Below are positions 50,007 through 61,926 of a stretch of DNA of 64,000 bases, one piece after another. The notes under the pieces are model-generated. The model saw nothing but the letters and a program-made list of their open reading frames with translations. It had not been told where the DNA came from and did no database searches. A program made the translations under genes and the position numbers. The first letter of the stretch is position 1; every line of letters starts with the position of its first letter. This stretch comes from Latrodectus hesperus (taxonomy: Eukaryota > Arthropoda > Arachnida > Araneae > Theridiidae). The DNA lies in assembly GCA_037975125.1 (NCBI GenBank), contig CM075851.1:76387349-76451348 (forward strand), read 5' to 3'.

Positions 50007-51800
50007 ATGGCACATAATAAAGCGCATTCATATAAAAAGACAATGAGAGAAAAATTTAAAAGGCTCTTTCATTAATAATATTGTCCATGCAAAATCGTAG
50101 TTTACAGATCTAGATTTTTTTTTTGTAAGTAATAAACTAATATTTTATACTACTTATGGAATTAAATTATAAAATTCAAAATTATATGTATTTATTTTAA
50201 TTACATTTTCAGCTTCCTTATTTTATTGACGCAGAAAAAATTTCTAAAGAGAATCAAAATTTTTTCTTAATCTTCAGTTAGCAGATATCAACTATGGAAA
50301 CTGTAGTTATAAAAACTTCATGACTATTTTTACTAAAGAAGGTACAGCTTTTTCGCTGTTCTATGATCAAATGTTGCATAATATTGATAATCTAATTGGT
50401 ATTTTCAATTTAAAGTGTATCCAGAACCACTAAAAGCATCTCTGAACCACAACTGTTACTATAAGTGAATCAGAGGAGGAAGAAATTTAGCCGGAAATTG
50501 TTGATTTTCATTGATCATATCGAAGCGACAGTCTCTGACTTCAACGAAGATTTGTTAATGGCATTCACAGTGCCTTAATGATAAGACAGTGCCTTTTCAG
50601 AGCGAAAAGTTCCGAGTTAGATCTCAGCCACTGTTTAACAATGGGAAAGGGATGTTGAGCTTCTGTTTCCAGAGCGCACGTCTGTCGTGATAGGTACTTG
50701 GGAGTTCCCTAGGTTTCCTGCCTTTGGACATTTGAATGCAACATTCTAGAAATTACTTTCTCATTTAAGCGGCATAAATGTACATTTATTTGACCTGTAA
50801 GAAAACCATTCATATGATATATTTAGGGTTAGGTTTTTCTTTTCACTAGGGAATCCTGGTACAAATTCTGAAACAATATATTAAATTTAATTGATATGGA
50901 ACTGAATTTAATTAAATATTAAAAATATCTCGAGATGATTTATTATGATTCTATAAAAATAAGCATCAATAATCTATTGTGTAGATAAACATATAATTTG
51001 TTATTCTATGAATCAAAATTAAAAAAAATGAGATAATCAATTGACTGAGCAAGAAAATTATATTTTGTAACTTTAAATTTCATCTGTTGTTAAATGAGAG
51101 GAATTATTTGTGTGAGTCTATATTATTACCTATATAACACTACATCACATTTCTCATCTACGCATATTTAAGCTATAAAGTTAACTTGCGTTTTGGTCCT
51201 TGTTAATACAAACTTTTTCAGGAGATCACGAATGAATGCTAATATTTTTTCTCTCTCGCGGTTATATGATTATAAGAGAATAATTTACCAATCAAGCTTA
51301 GAAGGCGATTTGCATTTACGAACAGGTTATTTTAGCTGGAAACAATTCATAGTTTTTGAAGTAGAAACTTATTTAGGAGAGTAGACATGAATATTAATTG
51401 AAGTAAAACGAAATGGCTTATAAATTAATGTGAATTGTAGGTCATTGTTTATAAATTAAAATTTGTTTAACTTAGAAATTGATTTAGATCGTATCGGACT
51501 TCTAACTCTTTCATGCAAGAAAAGTACCATTAGTTTGAATCATAGCAATGTATGAAATATTCAGAAAAGCTCAAATATTTTTAAACAAGTGCAAGGAATA
51601 AATCATTTTGCGTCCGTATTAATTTGAAAAACATTTACTGAGATATTTAACAAACTAATTGTAAGACTTTTTGGTTTAAAAATTTTTACATATTTGGGTT
51701 TAATACAAATTGAAGTTTAGAAATTGTCTATCATGATTGCCAGATTCTTCATTTTAAGATCAATTTTTGCAAACGATGTCCAATTTGATGAGAAATAAGG

Positions 51801-51833
51801 GTTTAAAGTAAAATTCAAACCACTACAAACCCA
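51801..51833 (-). mobile_element. Tiny SINE family B fragment
   Basis: gtttaaagtaaaattcaaac followed by cactacaaaccca matches the body of the SINE at 19487-19663 (gtttaaagtggaatccgaac, then cactacaaac). It lies about 30 bp to the left of a fuller copy and in the same orientation. Confidence 0.55.
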
Positions 51834-51865
51834 ATTAAACAATAAGTCTAATTTGGTTGTCCTGA

Positions 51866-52056
51866 TTTGGTTTGTTGTCACTCAACGATCATTTTTTGCG
51901 CGCGAAGGCTAATTACACCGGCTAATTACGGCGAAGGCTAATTACGGCTTAAAGTGGATTCCGAACCACTAGAAACATCCATGCCCAACATGGGATTCGA
52001 ACCCACGAACTATTGAACCGAAGGCAAGAGGGTAACCATTCGGCTGTCAGCTCAGC
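51866..52056 (-). mobile_element. tRNA-derived SINE (family B), second copy
   Basis: Matches the SINE at 19487-19663 over its whole length, including the B-box ggttcgaatccc read on the minus strand and the body ggttcggaatccactttaa. It has an internal tandem duplication of gaaggctaattac-type sequence at 51905-51945. The flanks share tgtcctga (51858-51865 and 52063-52070), probably a decayed TSD. Confidence 0.8.
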
Positions 52057-52167
52057 AATTCATGTCCTGAAGAAAGAGAATTAATCCTTCATTTGCGTTG
52101 ATAATATCATAAAAAGTAATGGTATTTCAGTTGCTTAGGAGTTCTCGTGATTTATTTTCAGTGATTG

Positions 52168-52665
52168 ATTTTAAGCTGTTTAAATCTTCTGTGCTCTCTC
52201 TTTCTCTCTCAAGGAGGTTAAAAATAAAACTCTACAAAAATATAACCAGACCTATTGTAAGTTATGCTGCAGAAACTTGGAAAACTACTCAGAATTTTTT
52301 TTTTTTTAAAAATTAAAAAAAAAATATCTAAACCAATTTAAGATGGATATATCAGGAGGACTAGGAGTAATTCAGAATTAAGTAAGCTCCATAAAGAAAA
52401 AGATATATTGTAAATATAATCAAAGCAAAAAGAATACAATGGCATGGACATCTGGAGGGAATAAGTTATAAAAGAGCAACAAAGAAAATATACAGAAGAA
52501 GACCAAAGGGTAAAAGAAAGGTTGAACATTCCGGAAAGAGATGGCTGGACGAGGTTGAAGAATATTTGAAAAAATGAAGATCAAAAATTGGAAGACAGAA
52601 GTCAAAAATTGGAAAATAGTAGAGCATTTTGCGAAGGAGACAAGAGAGCCCAACATGAATTGTAG
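52168..52665 (+). mobile_element. LINE remnant, C-terminal part after the reverse transcriptase
   Basis: Recognisable in successive frames are RRLKIKLYKNITRPIVSYAA (then ETW), GYIRRTRSNSELSKLHKEKD, AKRIQWHGHLEGISYKRATK, KRWLDEVEEYLKK and KMKIKNWKTEV. This order (K.Y..LIRP..YG.ETW, then RL.W.GH, then RW.DDVE.DL...) is that of the C-terminal end of RTE/Jockey-type non-LTR elements. At least three frameshifts and stops (for example TGA at 52575-52577) break it. It belongs to the same broad class as the remnant at 7508-7893 but is a separate copy. Confidence 0.82.
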
Positions 52666-53040
52666 AACAGATTAATAGTAATAGTAGTATAAAGGCTTTT
52701 TGAGGTAAGCTTATTATTATTAGAACCTGTTGTAGATGGATTGAAGTAAATAAAACGACTGTGAGTTAATTTTTCTGGATCAGAACACCAGCACTGTCAA
52801 TGTTTGCAAGGCTCCTTGTGTCAGAAGTATCTAAAACTAGCGAAAAGCAAAGATTTGGTTCTTTCAAGACATAATTATTGCGATACTGAATATGTGAATA
52901 GTACCTTAAGTATTAACCTTAAATATTATTGCCTTACACATTAGTACTTTTAATATTACTTAGCACTTCTTTTACTACATAATTTTCTGTACATTAGTAC
53001 TTTTACTAGACTAATTTTCGTAAGTATCACTTTTTATAAA

Positions 53041-53290
53041 GTTGCTTAATTGGGTTTTACGGCGCAAGGTCCAAAATTGGACATGCTGCGCCAAGAGTAT
53101 GATTTTTGAAGGAAATTCTTATTTATTTTTATTTATAAACTTTTTTTAAACTCAAGCAAAATACTTTTTATATAGAGATTATTGATGGGGTTTATATTTT
53201 TCCACATTGTAAGTAACCTCTCAAATTTTACTAGATGATTATAATATTTAAAACATACTTTTTCATGATACTGAAAAGATCAAAATAGAT
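53041..53290 (-). mobile_element. LINE 3' end (same family as 42085-42779)
   Basis: The left end matches the 3' terminus of the LINE at 42085: a degraded ttgg-type tail, gggttttacggcgcaaggtc and then ctgcgccaa. The nested hairpin is kept, with outer arms 53061-53066 and 53087-53092 and inner arms 53069-53074 and 53077-53082. The loop bases differ from the 42.1-kb copy while the stems hold. The part further right probably is decayed untranslated and coding sequence; its right border is uncertain. Confidence 0.7.
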
Positions 53291-54607
53291 TTAGACCAGT
53301 TCGCAGTTTTTTAAAACCAGATATTTTACTGCAATATTATACTTGCATCAGTTCAAGTAATACGTTTTTGTGCATGAAATAGTGCTCTCCTCTCTTTCTC
53401 TCTCTCTCAATAAATAAAATTATTTCTTTCATACCTACACACTGAATGAGATTGCTATTCTAAAATAGAAATTTCTTCAATTTCCTTCTCGTTTATTAGA
53501 TTTTTCCCAAAATAATTATCATAAGTGAATTAGAATCTTATGGGATATAGAAAAGAGCAAAGCATTCTATTTTGATCTTTTCAGTATGCTCTTTAGAAAT
53601 ATAAGCATCATCTGAAATATATAACATTTATGAAATGGAATGCAAAATGTGATAAAAGCAAACTGTATAGACTATTTTATTCGTTTTCCTAAATTTCAAA
53701 CGGTAAATTTACGGTAAAACTATAATTATAGCACCTTTAAGTTTGCAATTGATAATAGTACCTCTAGCTATGCATGAGTTCCTTTCCGTAATAAATGGGG
53801 CATTCACTACTAAGGTGACACCTATTTTCCAAGTGTCGAGAAAGAAATCCTTATCAAAGACACCTGTAGAGATTCCCATTTTATCTCTCGCTTTCAATTT
53901 GCGTCTTATGAATACTTAATGAATCCTTATCACCTGCGATTCTTTTTCACTTCATTGAAACCGACAGTTAAAGGTGTGCCGCTGGTAATTTGGCTTAGTT
54001 ATGACTTTTAGTGTTATTTAATAGATCACACGATATTCAGTCTTTAACGGATGCGGGAAGAACGTATGTACTTTTGCGTAAGCATATCTACCAATAAAAA
54101 ATAATGCATTTATAAGTACACTTAAATATTTAAAAATTATTTTTAATTATACTATTTTACCTTATTTTAAGAATATCTACTTTGAAGTGGAATTTTTATC
54201 ACCCTATATTGAGACAGAATGCTCTCTTGGTAACAGTGTTGTAAGCAGAAACAAAAATTGGCAATTTTTGAAGGCAGCTAGCATATAAGCTGGATAACAC
54301 TGATAAACACTCATGAATGTTTACCTATTTTTTGTATTTTATCATGAAAAAGTTTCCTACCTGGACCTTGAATAATTTGAAAGAAATAAAAATTTGCTTA
54401 TCGTGTTTCTCTTAACTCTTAAAAATTTTTGATCAAAACATTTCTCCTCGACGGTTATTTTTTCTATCTCGCATATCACGATTTAAGTCCTTTTGATGTA
54501 AAATAGAAGGATTAACTTTCCTGTTGAAAGAAGTTATCCTATTTCAAATAACTAGGTCTCTTTACGTTTTGACTTTATTCAATTAACGGACCAGTAAGGA
54601 ATGTTTA

Positions 54608-54740
54608 GCTTGTTTGTCACCTTACAGTCGCAATTAGAATTAAAGAGTTGATTCAACCAGGACCTATGAGTTAAAGTGGATTCCAAACTAGTTCACGCAT
54701 ATACAACAAGATCGAAATTGAACCCATTATGTGTTAACTT
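54608..54740 (-). mobile_element. Decayed SINE family B fragment
   Basis: Landmarks of the family survive in order: cttgtttgtcacc, aaccaggacctatgagtt, aaagtggattccaaac and atcgaaattgaaccca (the B-box region). It is more diverged than its neighbour at 54803-54977. Confidence 0.6.
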
Positions 54741-54802
54741 AAAGGCTAAAGTATTGATCATTTTGTCATGGAGGATTAAGAATTTCCAACTGGTGCTTAA
54801 AC

Positions 54803-54977
54803 AGGCTTGGTTTGATTTATTTGACGCTCCATGGTCATTCTTTTGCAGACGAGGGTTAATTACACCGGAAATTAAGTTTTCTAAACCAATACAAACATCC
54901 AAGTCAAAGGCAAGATTCACACCCACAAACTGCTGAACCAAATGATAAAGCGCAAACCTTTCGGCAGTCAACTCGAC
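54803..54977 (-). mobile_element. tRNA-derived SINE (family B), third copy
   Basis: The order of features matches the copy at 19487: a tail-like ggcttggtttgatttatttg, acgctccatggtcattc, gggttaattacaccgg, atacaaacatccaagtc, and then the degraded B-box and A-box regions. The flanks ggtgcttaaa and ggtgctttaaa look like a decayed TSD. An open frame through it is not a gene. Confidence 0.75.
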
Positions 54978-55517
54978 GGTGCTTTAAAAAAAAAAAAAAC
55001 TAGAAATATTTGAAGAGCTGATTACCTCCTATTAATAATTATTTATTTCCACAAAATAAAATCTTAATTTCTACAAAAAAGTGATACAATGTTAAAGAAA
55101 GCTTATTTTATATTATTTTTGGCAATTATTTGTAAACATATATATAAAGTTTTAATTATAATTTCTTCAAATGTAAACTGCTTATTAAAATCATATCTTC
55201 CGATAGAAAAATTGGCTATAAGAGCAACAGAAGTATACAGAGAGGAATATTTTCAAACAACAAAACAATTCAACATTTATTTCTAAATGTGTTTTGATCC
55301 ACTTTTGTAAAACATTATTTAATGATCATAAAATTAGGGTGTTTATCAGACTTTCAAGGACCATAAAACAATAAGAAAACTATAAAAAAATCCCAATTAT
55401 CAATCTCAACGATATAACAGCGTAAGATTAATAAACTCGCAAATTAAGTGTAATTATTGTAAAAATTTATTTTTCGCAAAAAACAGAAAATATAATACAA
55501 GTACAAAAAGAACAAAA

Positions 55518-55579
55518 ACTATAGCACAAGTATTGCAATAATAATAGAATTGCTATTGTTGCAACACTTGTGCTATAGT
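55518..55579. repeat. 62-nt hairpin
   Basis: actatagcacaagt at 55518-55531 pairs perfectly with 55566-55579. The stem continues inwards with one mismatch and a small bulge (attgcaataataatag against ctattgttgcaac), leaving a 6-nt loop. Size and imperfect inner stem resemble a microRNA precursor, but a small inverted-repeat element is equally possible. Confidence 0.55.
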
Positions 55580-55883
55580 ATACAATAAGGTGCTCTTATT
55601 GGCTTTTTTAATTAACAGTGATAAATCTTTTGGCATTAATGTTTTAAATTTGGCAAGAAATTTGTAATTTTTTCATCAAAATCTATCAATCAATCAAATT
55701 TGGCATCAAAATATTATATAATTTATAAAGTTTAAAAGAAACTATTTTAAAAATTACATGCCTAATAATAATATTTATTAAATAATATGAATTATGGTAA
55801 TAATACTGTACATTAGTTTTATTTACTTTACAATAAATTTTTGTTACAATCTAAAAAACATTCTGTAACAATACGAAACTTAC

Positions 55884-55910
55884 GTCGTAGATGAAAGTTG
55901 AATTCATGCA
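55884..55910 (-). CDS. Candidate 27-nt RhoGEF exon
   Basis: An acceptor tttaacag and a strong GTAAGTTT donor enclose 27 nt. In phase 1 it reads HEFNFHLR plus split codons, and joined to the 22-nt exon it gives FNFHLRHLYEKPL. Counting back from Pro-Leu, hydrophobic residues fall at -4, -7, -11 and -14, as in the first helix of DH domains. The length is a multiple of three, so phase neither supports nor excludes it. The acceptor has a weak pyrimidine tract. Confidence 0.38.
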
Positions 55911-58440
55911 CTGTTAAATATAAGATGAGATAACCATTCGTTAATCAACTAGACTCTTTGATTCTGAGATTGTGCAATTTAATAAGAACTTTAAACTAAT
56001 CTAAATTTCAAAGTTAAAGGATGAGTAGCACAAAAAAATTTTTTCTTACTCTGAATATCTCTTTCTATTTAAAATAAACGTTCCATGAAAGCGTACTGTA
56101 ATTCTAATATATTGTGTGCATATCAATAAACAGTAGAAGGGTTTTCCATCACATATTTTATCAGCATACATATCAAAAAGATCAAAAGGGCAGTTTAGTA
56201 TTCTTCAGCCTCTAAAACAAGAAAGGAGGTTACTGTTAAGATGGACTACAACCACCCAACCCGCCACTTGACGTTGGACATTTATATTTAAGAGTTACCG
56301 CCCATACTACGAATAATGAAAGGGATTGTTGTCACCACTTTTTTAAAGCGGCTTTTTCATCAAGGTGACCTTGAGGAATCGGATTGAGTGTAGAAATGTA
56401 GCCAGAGAGGTAGGTACAGTAGTACCAGAGATGTCACATGGTTGGAAGCTGACAGTTCTGACAGTATTGAGAAGTAGGTGAAACAAAACAGCATAAAAAA
56501 ACATTAAATGGATTGTAATTACTTTTTTGTACAAAGAAACACCTAAGAGATATGATTGATCCCCAGGTGAGCAACGGCTATGCCTGTTTGCAACAAAACT
56601 TAAAATTCTCTTTGCATTTAATTTTTTTATTTTTTAAGTTATAGCAATTGTAACATAGAACTAGTTTCTTACTGCAATTTCGACATATAAAAAAATCTCA
56701 GGGAACATAAGATTGCATTCAAAAGGATTTTTTATTTGAAAATTAAAAAGATTAACATATGACTACGAAATTCATTTATTGTGTTTTTAGATTTTTAATG
56801 TCGTGAAATAAGGTGTTAATTTAGATAAAAACTTATAACTACTTTCAACTTAACATGGGTTATATTTGTATTTAACATCACCTAATTTGTACACCAAAAG
56901 ATGCATTTCATAAAATGATTTCTAAAAAAATACCCGTTGTGAGAGGATGCTAAGCAAATTTTAGTCTAGAACTTTATTATAATCCATAAATAATATGGCT
57001 TCATATAAAGTAAATGTACTCAAGTACTCATATAAAGTATATATTGGATGCAATAACGAATTTATAATTAAAAAGTTTATTTTTAATAGCTGATGAATAT
57101 ATGAATTTGATCTCATACCGCAGGAGACGGTTGATTCATGATAAGAACACATTTAAGCTGAAGTTTCTCTGAATTTTCTAATTAAATTAACTGGAAGTGT
57201 ATTGATTTTTGCGTTTAAGTGCATAAAGACAGTGCAAATCCGATAACCTTTTACTTCGGCATATGCTTCAATTCATAGACTCTATCTGAAGAACACAAGA
57301 ATAAAATTTACACTAGCTCATTTTTACAAAAGTATTTCGAAAACATTTAGTTCAAAATATTTTATAAATTATATATTTATTTCAAAAATTTAGGTTTTTT
57401 ATTTTCATTTTTTAATTATTACACTGACAGGCAGTAGTACATTAGGAATTGAGAAGCTGATAGCGATATCTGAGTTCTATTATTTAAAAGCATTACCTGT
57501 GTATGCTTTACTTGTATCAATAAAATACCTCAACTTTAAAGTACAGCATATAACCGGCAGGGCAATCCTTTTTGTCTGGTAGAGTCTTCTTCATTGCTAA
57601 TATTTTATTTATCCAATTATACGTATATATGAACTAGATATTATATCTATGCAACACACACCACAAGTTAAAACATATGATTACCATGAATTAGATAAAT
57701 TACGGCAGATTTAAATATTGAATAATTTTTTCCTTTCGATAAAAAATTGCTATTTTAAACATCCAGTTAATTTGCAATCATGTTTCTAAAATAATTATGA
57801 GTTAAAGAAGCTTCTACAAATATGCCACCTGCACAAATGAAAAAAAAATTAAGAATAATTTATTCATTGTAAAGATGATATATTTATAACTGTCATATGT
57901 TTGCTAAGCGAGGAAAGTCATTTCTCTCGAATCTGAAAACAAGTTCTGAGTTCGATACCAGTCCTTTCCAAAGACTTTCGTATTAAAGAGTTTCAATGCC
58001 CACTATTACGATCCTTAAGATTAATATTTCTCAATTTTGTAAAGAAGTTAAAATATATAGATCATGACTCAGTTGTGGTTAATCAGTGTGTATTCATCAT
58101 TTAATTGCGTTCCCAAAGACACGAGGGAAGATTCAAAGATCTCAAGTGGTAAACACAAAACGTAGCTCGATAAACAAAATAACAAAATTTAGGTTTTTTT
58201 CTTATGAGCAAAAGTAAACATTTTTATATTACAGTTGAAAATTGAAAACAGCGCTATATTTTACACTCTCATTTCTAAATTTTAATTTAGTTTATATATA
58301 ATTTACAAGAATTACTCAATTTTTCCCATTTTAAATTCAATAATTTACAAGACTTGCAAAACAACTCAAGAGATAAATAGAATAAATTCTTTATCTTGAA
58401 ACGAATTTAAACTGCTACAAGTCTGGACTCAACTACTTAC
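55911..58440 (-). other. RhoGEF intron or intergenic-like stretch, ~2.5 kb
   Basis: AT-rich sequence with a less AT-rich patch at about 56210-56470 that I could not assign. On the minus strand at about 57540-57607 a short open segment with MKKTLPDKKDCPAGYMLYFK is bordered by splice-like signals, but its phase does not fit the gene. Nothing else is supportable. Confidence 0.35.
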
Positions 58441-58479
58441 AGCTGTATATGTTTACAGGAAATAACTTTTTCCGCGAAC
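58441..58479 (-). CDS. Candidate 39-nt RhoGEF exon
   Basis: A pyrimidine-rich acceptor (gttaacttttatag) and a GTAAGTA donor bracket 39 nt that is open in phase 1 and reads SRKKLFPVNIYS plus split codons. Phase 1 at both ends agrees with the exon at 61927 and with the candidate at 55884. There is no domain signature in so short a piece, so support is splice signals and phase alone. Confidence 0.3.
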
Positions 58480-61400
58480 CTATAAAAGTTAACAGGTATT
58501 TTCAAACGATTCGAGTTTTAAGAAGTAATCCTTTAACACCCCCTTTACGTCAATAACACGTGTGATTCAGATGTACATAATTTCCACAGCCACCTGGATT
58601 TGTGGGAAAAGAAACTCTGGGAATAAGGGTATTTTATCTCTTCTAAAAAAAGATGCTGCAATAGATTTGTGTATACTTTTAAGTTCTAAAATAAAGCTTC
58701 AGTATAAACATTATCATCTGAAAAAGGGCACGGTTAACAGTAAGTTCGATTCTGTAAATAGAATAATGGGAAAAGTAAATATATGTTATAGAGATATATG
58801 AAAAAGTATATAAGGGCTCATACAAAAATTATAGAAATATATCATAGTAGTTCTAGTAGTCATCAATGAATAAAGAATCAAACAAATGCATTTGTGAAAG
58901 ATGTTAATTCTGAATAATTTACGCCGCGAAACAGATTTCTTAATAACTTTTTTTGAATCGTAATTTTAATAATGATATATTTTATATTATACCGTGATAT
59001 TTAAATTGAAAAATTCTTATTGATAATTGAAAATAATTTATGATTAACATTGACTAGTAATTGCAATTGATTTAATATTACAAAATGTTATTTTAATTTA
59101 TGCGTAAAATGTTGTTTTAGAAAAAACTAAGAAATATCTTTGCATATTAGTATTGAAAACCTAAAATTTCAAAAAATATTAACTAGTTAATTCATTATAT
59201 TTAAAAAAATTATTTTTATCAAATTTTAAAAAAGTATGATAAGTACTCTTTTATTTTTTAGTAAAATTTTGTTGTCACACATCAAATATTTGTACTTAAC
59301 TTTTAAACTCTGTCATTAGTTTTACATACATAATCATTACGGTTTATATATTATAATATTTTACTTGAGAAAAATATATAAGGTTTACATTATACAATGT
59401 AACCAAGTACATCATACTTCGCTATGTACATTTAGTTACAGTTATATTAATTTAAAAATTAAAACTTAAAGGTTAGCATTCATTTCATGATTAATTTGTT
59501 TTAGATTGTCTCGACAAATATATTGCAACATTATTTATTTTCCTTCTCCCACTTTTATACTATTTTAAAATGAGAAAGTTAAATTGTAATTACTTTTATT
59601 TAGAAATGGAGAACAAGTATTTAAATAATGGGATTCAACATTCTTATATTCTTCATAGTAGTTTCTAAATTCAATTCTCATATCAAAAGTGAATATTTGG
59701 AAGAATTTGAAATTCTTTTACAACTCTATCTTGGTCAAATTAGAACTCATGAATAAAAAAGAACAGAAGATCATAATTGTTTTAAACTGAAGTTATGAGT
59801 GTCTTATTAAGATTCATTTTTTTAAATGTTTCAAGTATTTTAAAAACAGAAAAAAGTAAAAGTTCTCTCATCATCTTAAAAGCTATTTGTTTGAAATATA
59901 TAAAAAAACTTTTGTATCTTTTAGTGGCAACAGTCACGAGTATGGCTTGTTCTATAACTCATTTTGCCTAAAGCAGAAGCGAAGTTCTTTTAGCACCGGC
60001 GCAATCGTGCAGAAACGCTTGCTCTGTGACAAATGTACTAGGATATTCCAATTATTCATGTCACTTCGAATATCTGAGCTGAATTTTTCCAGAGTATTGT
60101 TATCTCTAGTTTTCTCGTTGGGAGAGTTAAAGGTACATCAATAAAAAGAAACAATGATCGATTCGAGCGATATTACTGATGAAATTTTGATAAGAATTCC
60201 AAGAGAGAATGGGTATTAAGGGAAAATACATCTGCGAGTGAATGATTGGACTTGCCTTGAAATGATAAAATATGAGGTTAGATGGAATGCTTTCGATTTC
60301 TGTAGTACACAAAACAAAAAAATAACTTTCCAAATACATGTTAAATTCGAGATTATATGGACTAATGCCTACTTTTAATTATATGTAATACATTTAAGTA
60401 GTTTGCTGCTTATATAATAATTATATTATTAAATGAAATTAATTATTGATGTCTGGATTTTTTATTTTCTTATTTTAAGATTTTCTAGACGCTTTTTCTT
60501 TTTGCTCAATATTTATTGAGTTATGAGGCTAAAATGGTTAAAATAATTTTGATCCCCAAAAAAAATCAATATTCACTACTAAACTGATCACACAAATTAT
60601 TCAAATGATAACATGTGGTCAAAATTGAATAGGAACAATCTGGAAATTCATTGACATGTTTCTCGGCTACAGTCAAGTAATGGAGTTGAATCAACGCATT
60701 GTGGTTTTCTCTTTTAAATTTCAAATGACTTCAGTGAGATATTACGCTTAATTTATTAATAAATTTTTATACGTGATATTATGCTTGATTCCTAGATTTT
60801 GATAAAAACAGAGAACTTGGGAAACACAGAAATCATACAGTAAATTTAAAAAGTATCACAATGTTTTCATGTAAATCAATGTTTTTCAAATCAACACTTC
60901 TCGTTTTCTTTGTATGTTAAATCTTTTTACATCATATTTTCTGATATTTACATTATATTCCCCAATATAAAAATGAAGTTGATACACAGTAACATGGGGT
61001 TAATTAAAAAGTTATCATAAGATCTAAACTTATTGATTAATTTATAATCGTGTTTTAAAGGGTTTAAAAAATTTTATTTCTTAAGTAAAGATAAATTTTT
61101 ACAAGTTGCGAAATTCATAGTCAAAAAAGGAAAAATAAAATAAGAGGGGAATTAATAAAATTATATAAATATTTGTGGTTAAGTTAATATGTGGAATTAA
61201 TAAAATCATTATTTGCTTAAATTTTTTCATATGTAAAATGGCTTGTTTCATATGTGAACTTCAAAAGCAAATGAAACTCAATTAAAACTAAAAAAGGTTA
61301 CGAATTAATAATAAATTAATAAATAAGTTCCAAACAAAAATAAAATTTGGGATAAAATTTCGTTTAAGAAAATCTTGTGTAAATATTTTGATTTTTATAT

Positions 61401-61926
61401 ATTTTGTGGATATTTATATCCACGAAATATATAATTTCTGAGATCAAATCGTAAAAGATTTTGTAATTCACTTCCAGATTAATACAATCGATTTTGGTCC
61501 GGGAATTAATTACAATTATATTAATATTAAAACATTGTTAAATTTGCATAAAAATATAAATTATTATAATTATAATTACTTAAATTTAAAATCACTATAA
61601 TTAAAAAAATTTATTAATTAACTACATAAACTTGAAATTAAGATCGGCTCTAAATGTTTTGAAAAAGAAAATTAATAGCTTAATTTATTTTGAATGATTT
61701 GAATAACCAAATTTAAAATTAACCCAAATATTCATGCAATGATTCGAAATACCATTTTCTGTTTTAACAGCACTTAAAATGAATAAAAGATAACATAAGT
61801 ATTTTATTATGATAAAAATAATCCAGCGATGTCTTTTAACCTTAACCATTATGTATTACACTCATTTCTCTAATTGGACAACTCTTAATGAGGTACTCTA
61901 ATGACATTGTATGGCATTGCTCTTAC
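58480..61926 (-). other. RhoGEF intron, ~3.4 kb
   Basis: AT-rich intron following the GC-rich exon at 61927-62116. It contains a small hairpin at 61397-61432 and no other feature I can support. Open frames at 58562-58801 and 59887-60144 on the plus strand lack recognisable domains. Confidence 0.4.
61397..61432. repeat. 16-bp stem hairpin
   Basis: atatattttgtggata pairs with 61417-61432 across a 4-nt loop with a single mismatch. Its AT-rich ends make chance formation plausible. Confidence 0.5.

Larger units (their letters stand above)
48289..55883 (-). other. RhoGEF intron, ~7.6 kb
   Basis: The intron holds a (TA)n array (49959-50006), a group of related SINE copies (51.8-52.1 and 54.6-55.0 kb), a LINE C-terminal remnant (52168-52665), a LINE 3' end (53041-53290) and a hairpin (55518-55579). 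A possible very old tRNA-like fragment around 50580-50640 is too weak to call. The rest is AT-rich without recognisable content. Confidence 0.4.

Noticed and set aside
50560..50660. Possible old tRNA-derived SINE (gagttagatctcagcc as B-box)
   Set aside because: Only a weak B-box; no A-box at the right distance and no TSD.
56026..56070. A 15-nt segment with splice-like ends that would be in phase between candidate microexons
   Set aside because: The acceptor lacks a pyrimidine tract and the segment is so short that chance is the better explanation.
57106..57170. Minus-strand exon-like segment ending at a GTATGAG donor
   Set aside because: The readings that keep phase contain a stop or give the wrong end phase.
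57540..57607. Minus-strand segment with PDKKDCPAGYMLYFK between splice-like signals
   Set aside because: Its start and end phases do not fit the neighbouring exons of the RhoGEF gene, and the donor is poor (GTATTT).
57900..57980. B-box-like gagttcgataccagtcc
   Set aside because: No second promoter box, body or tail that matches the SINE families seen here.
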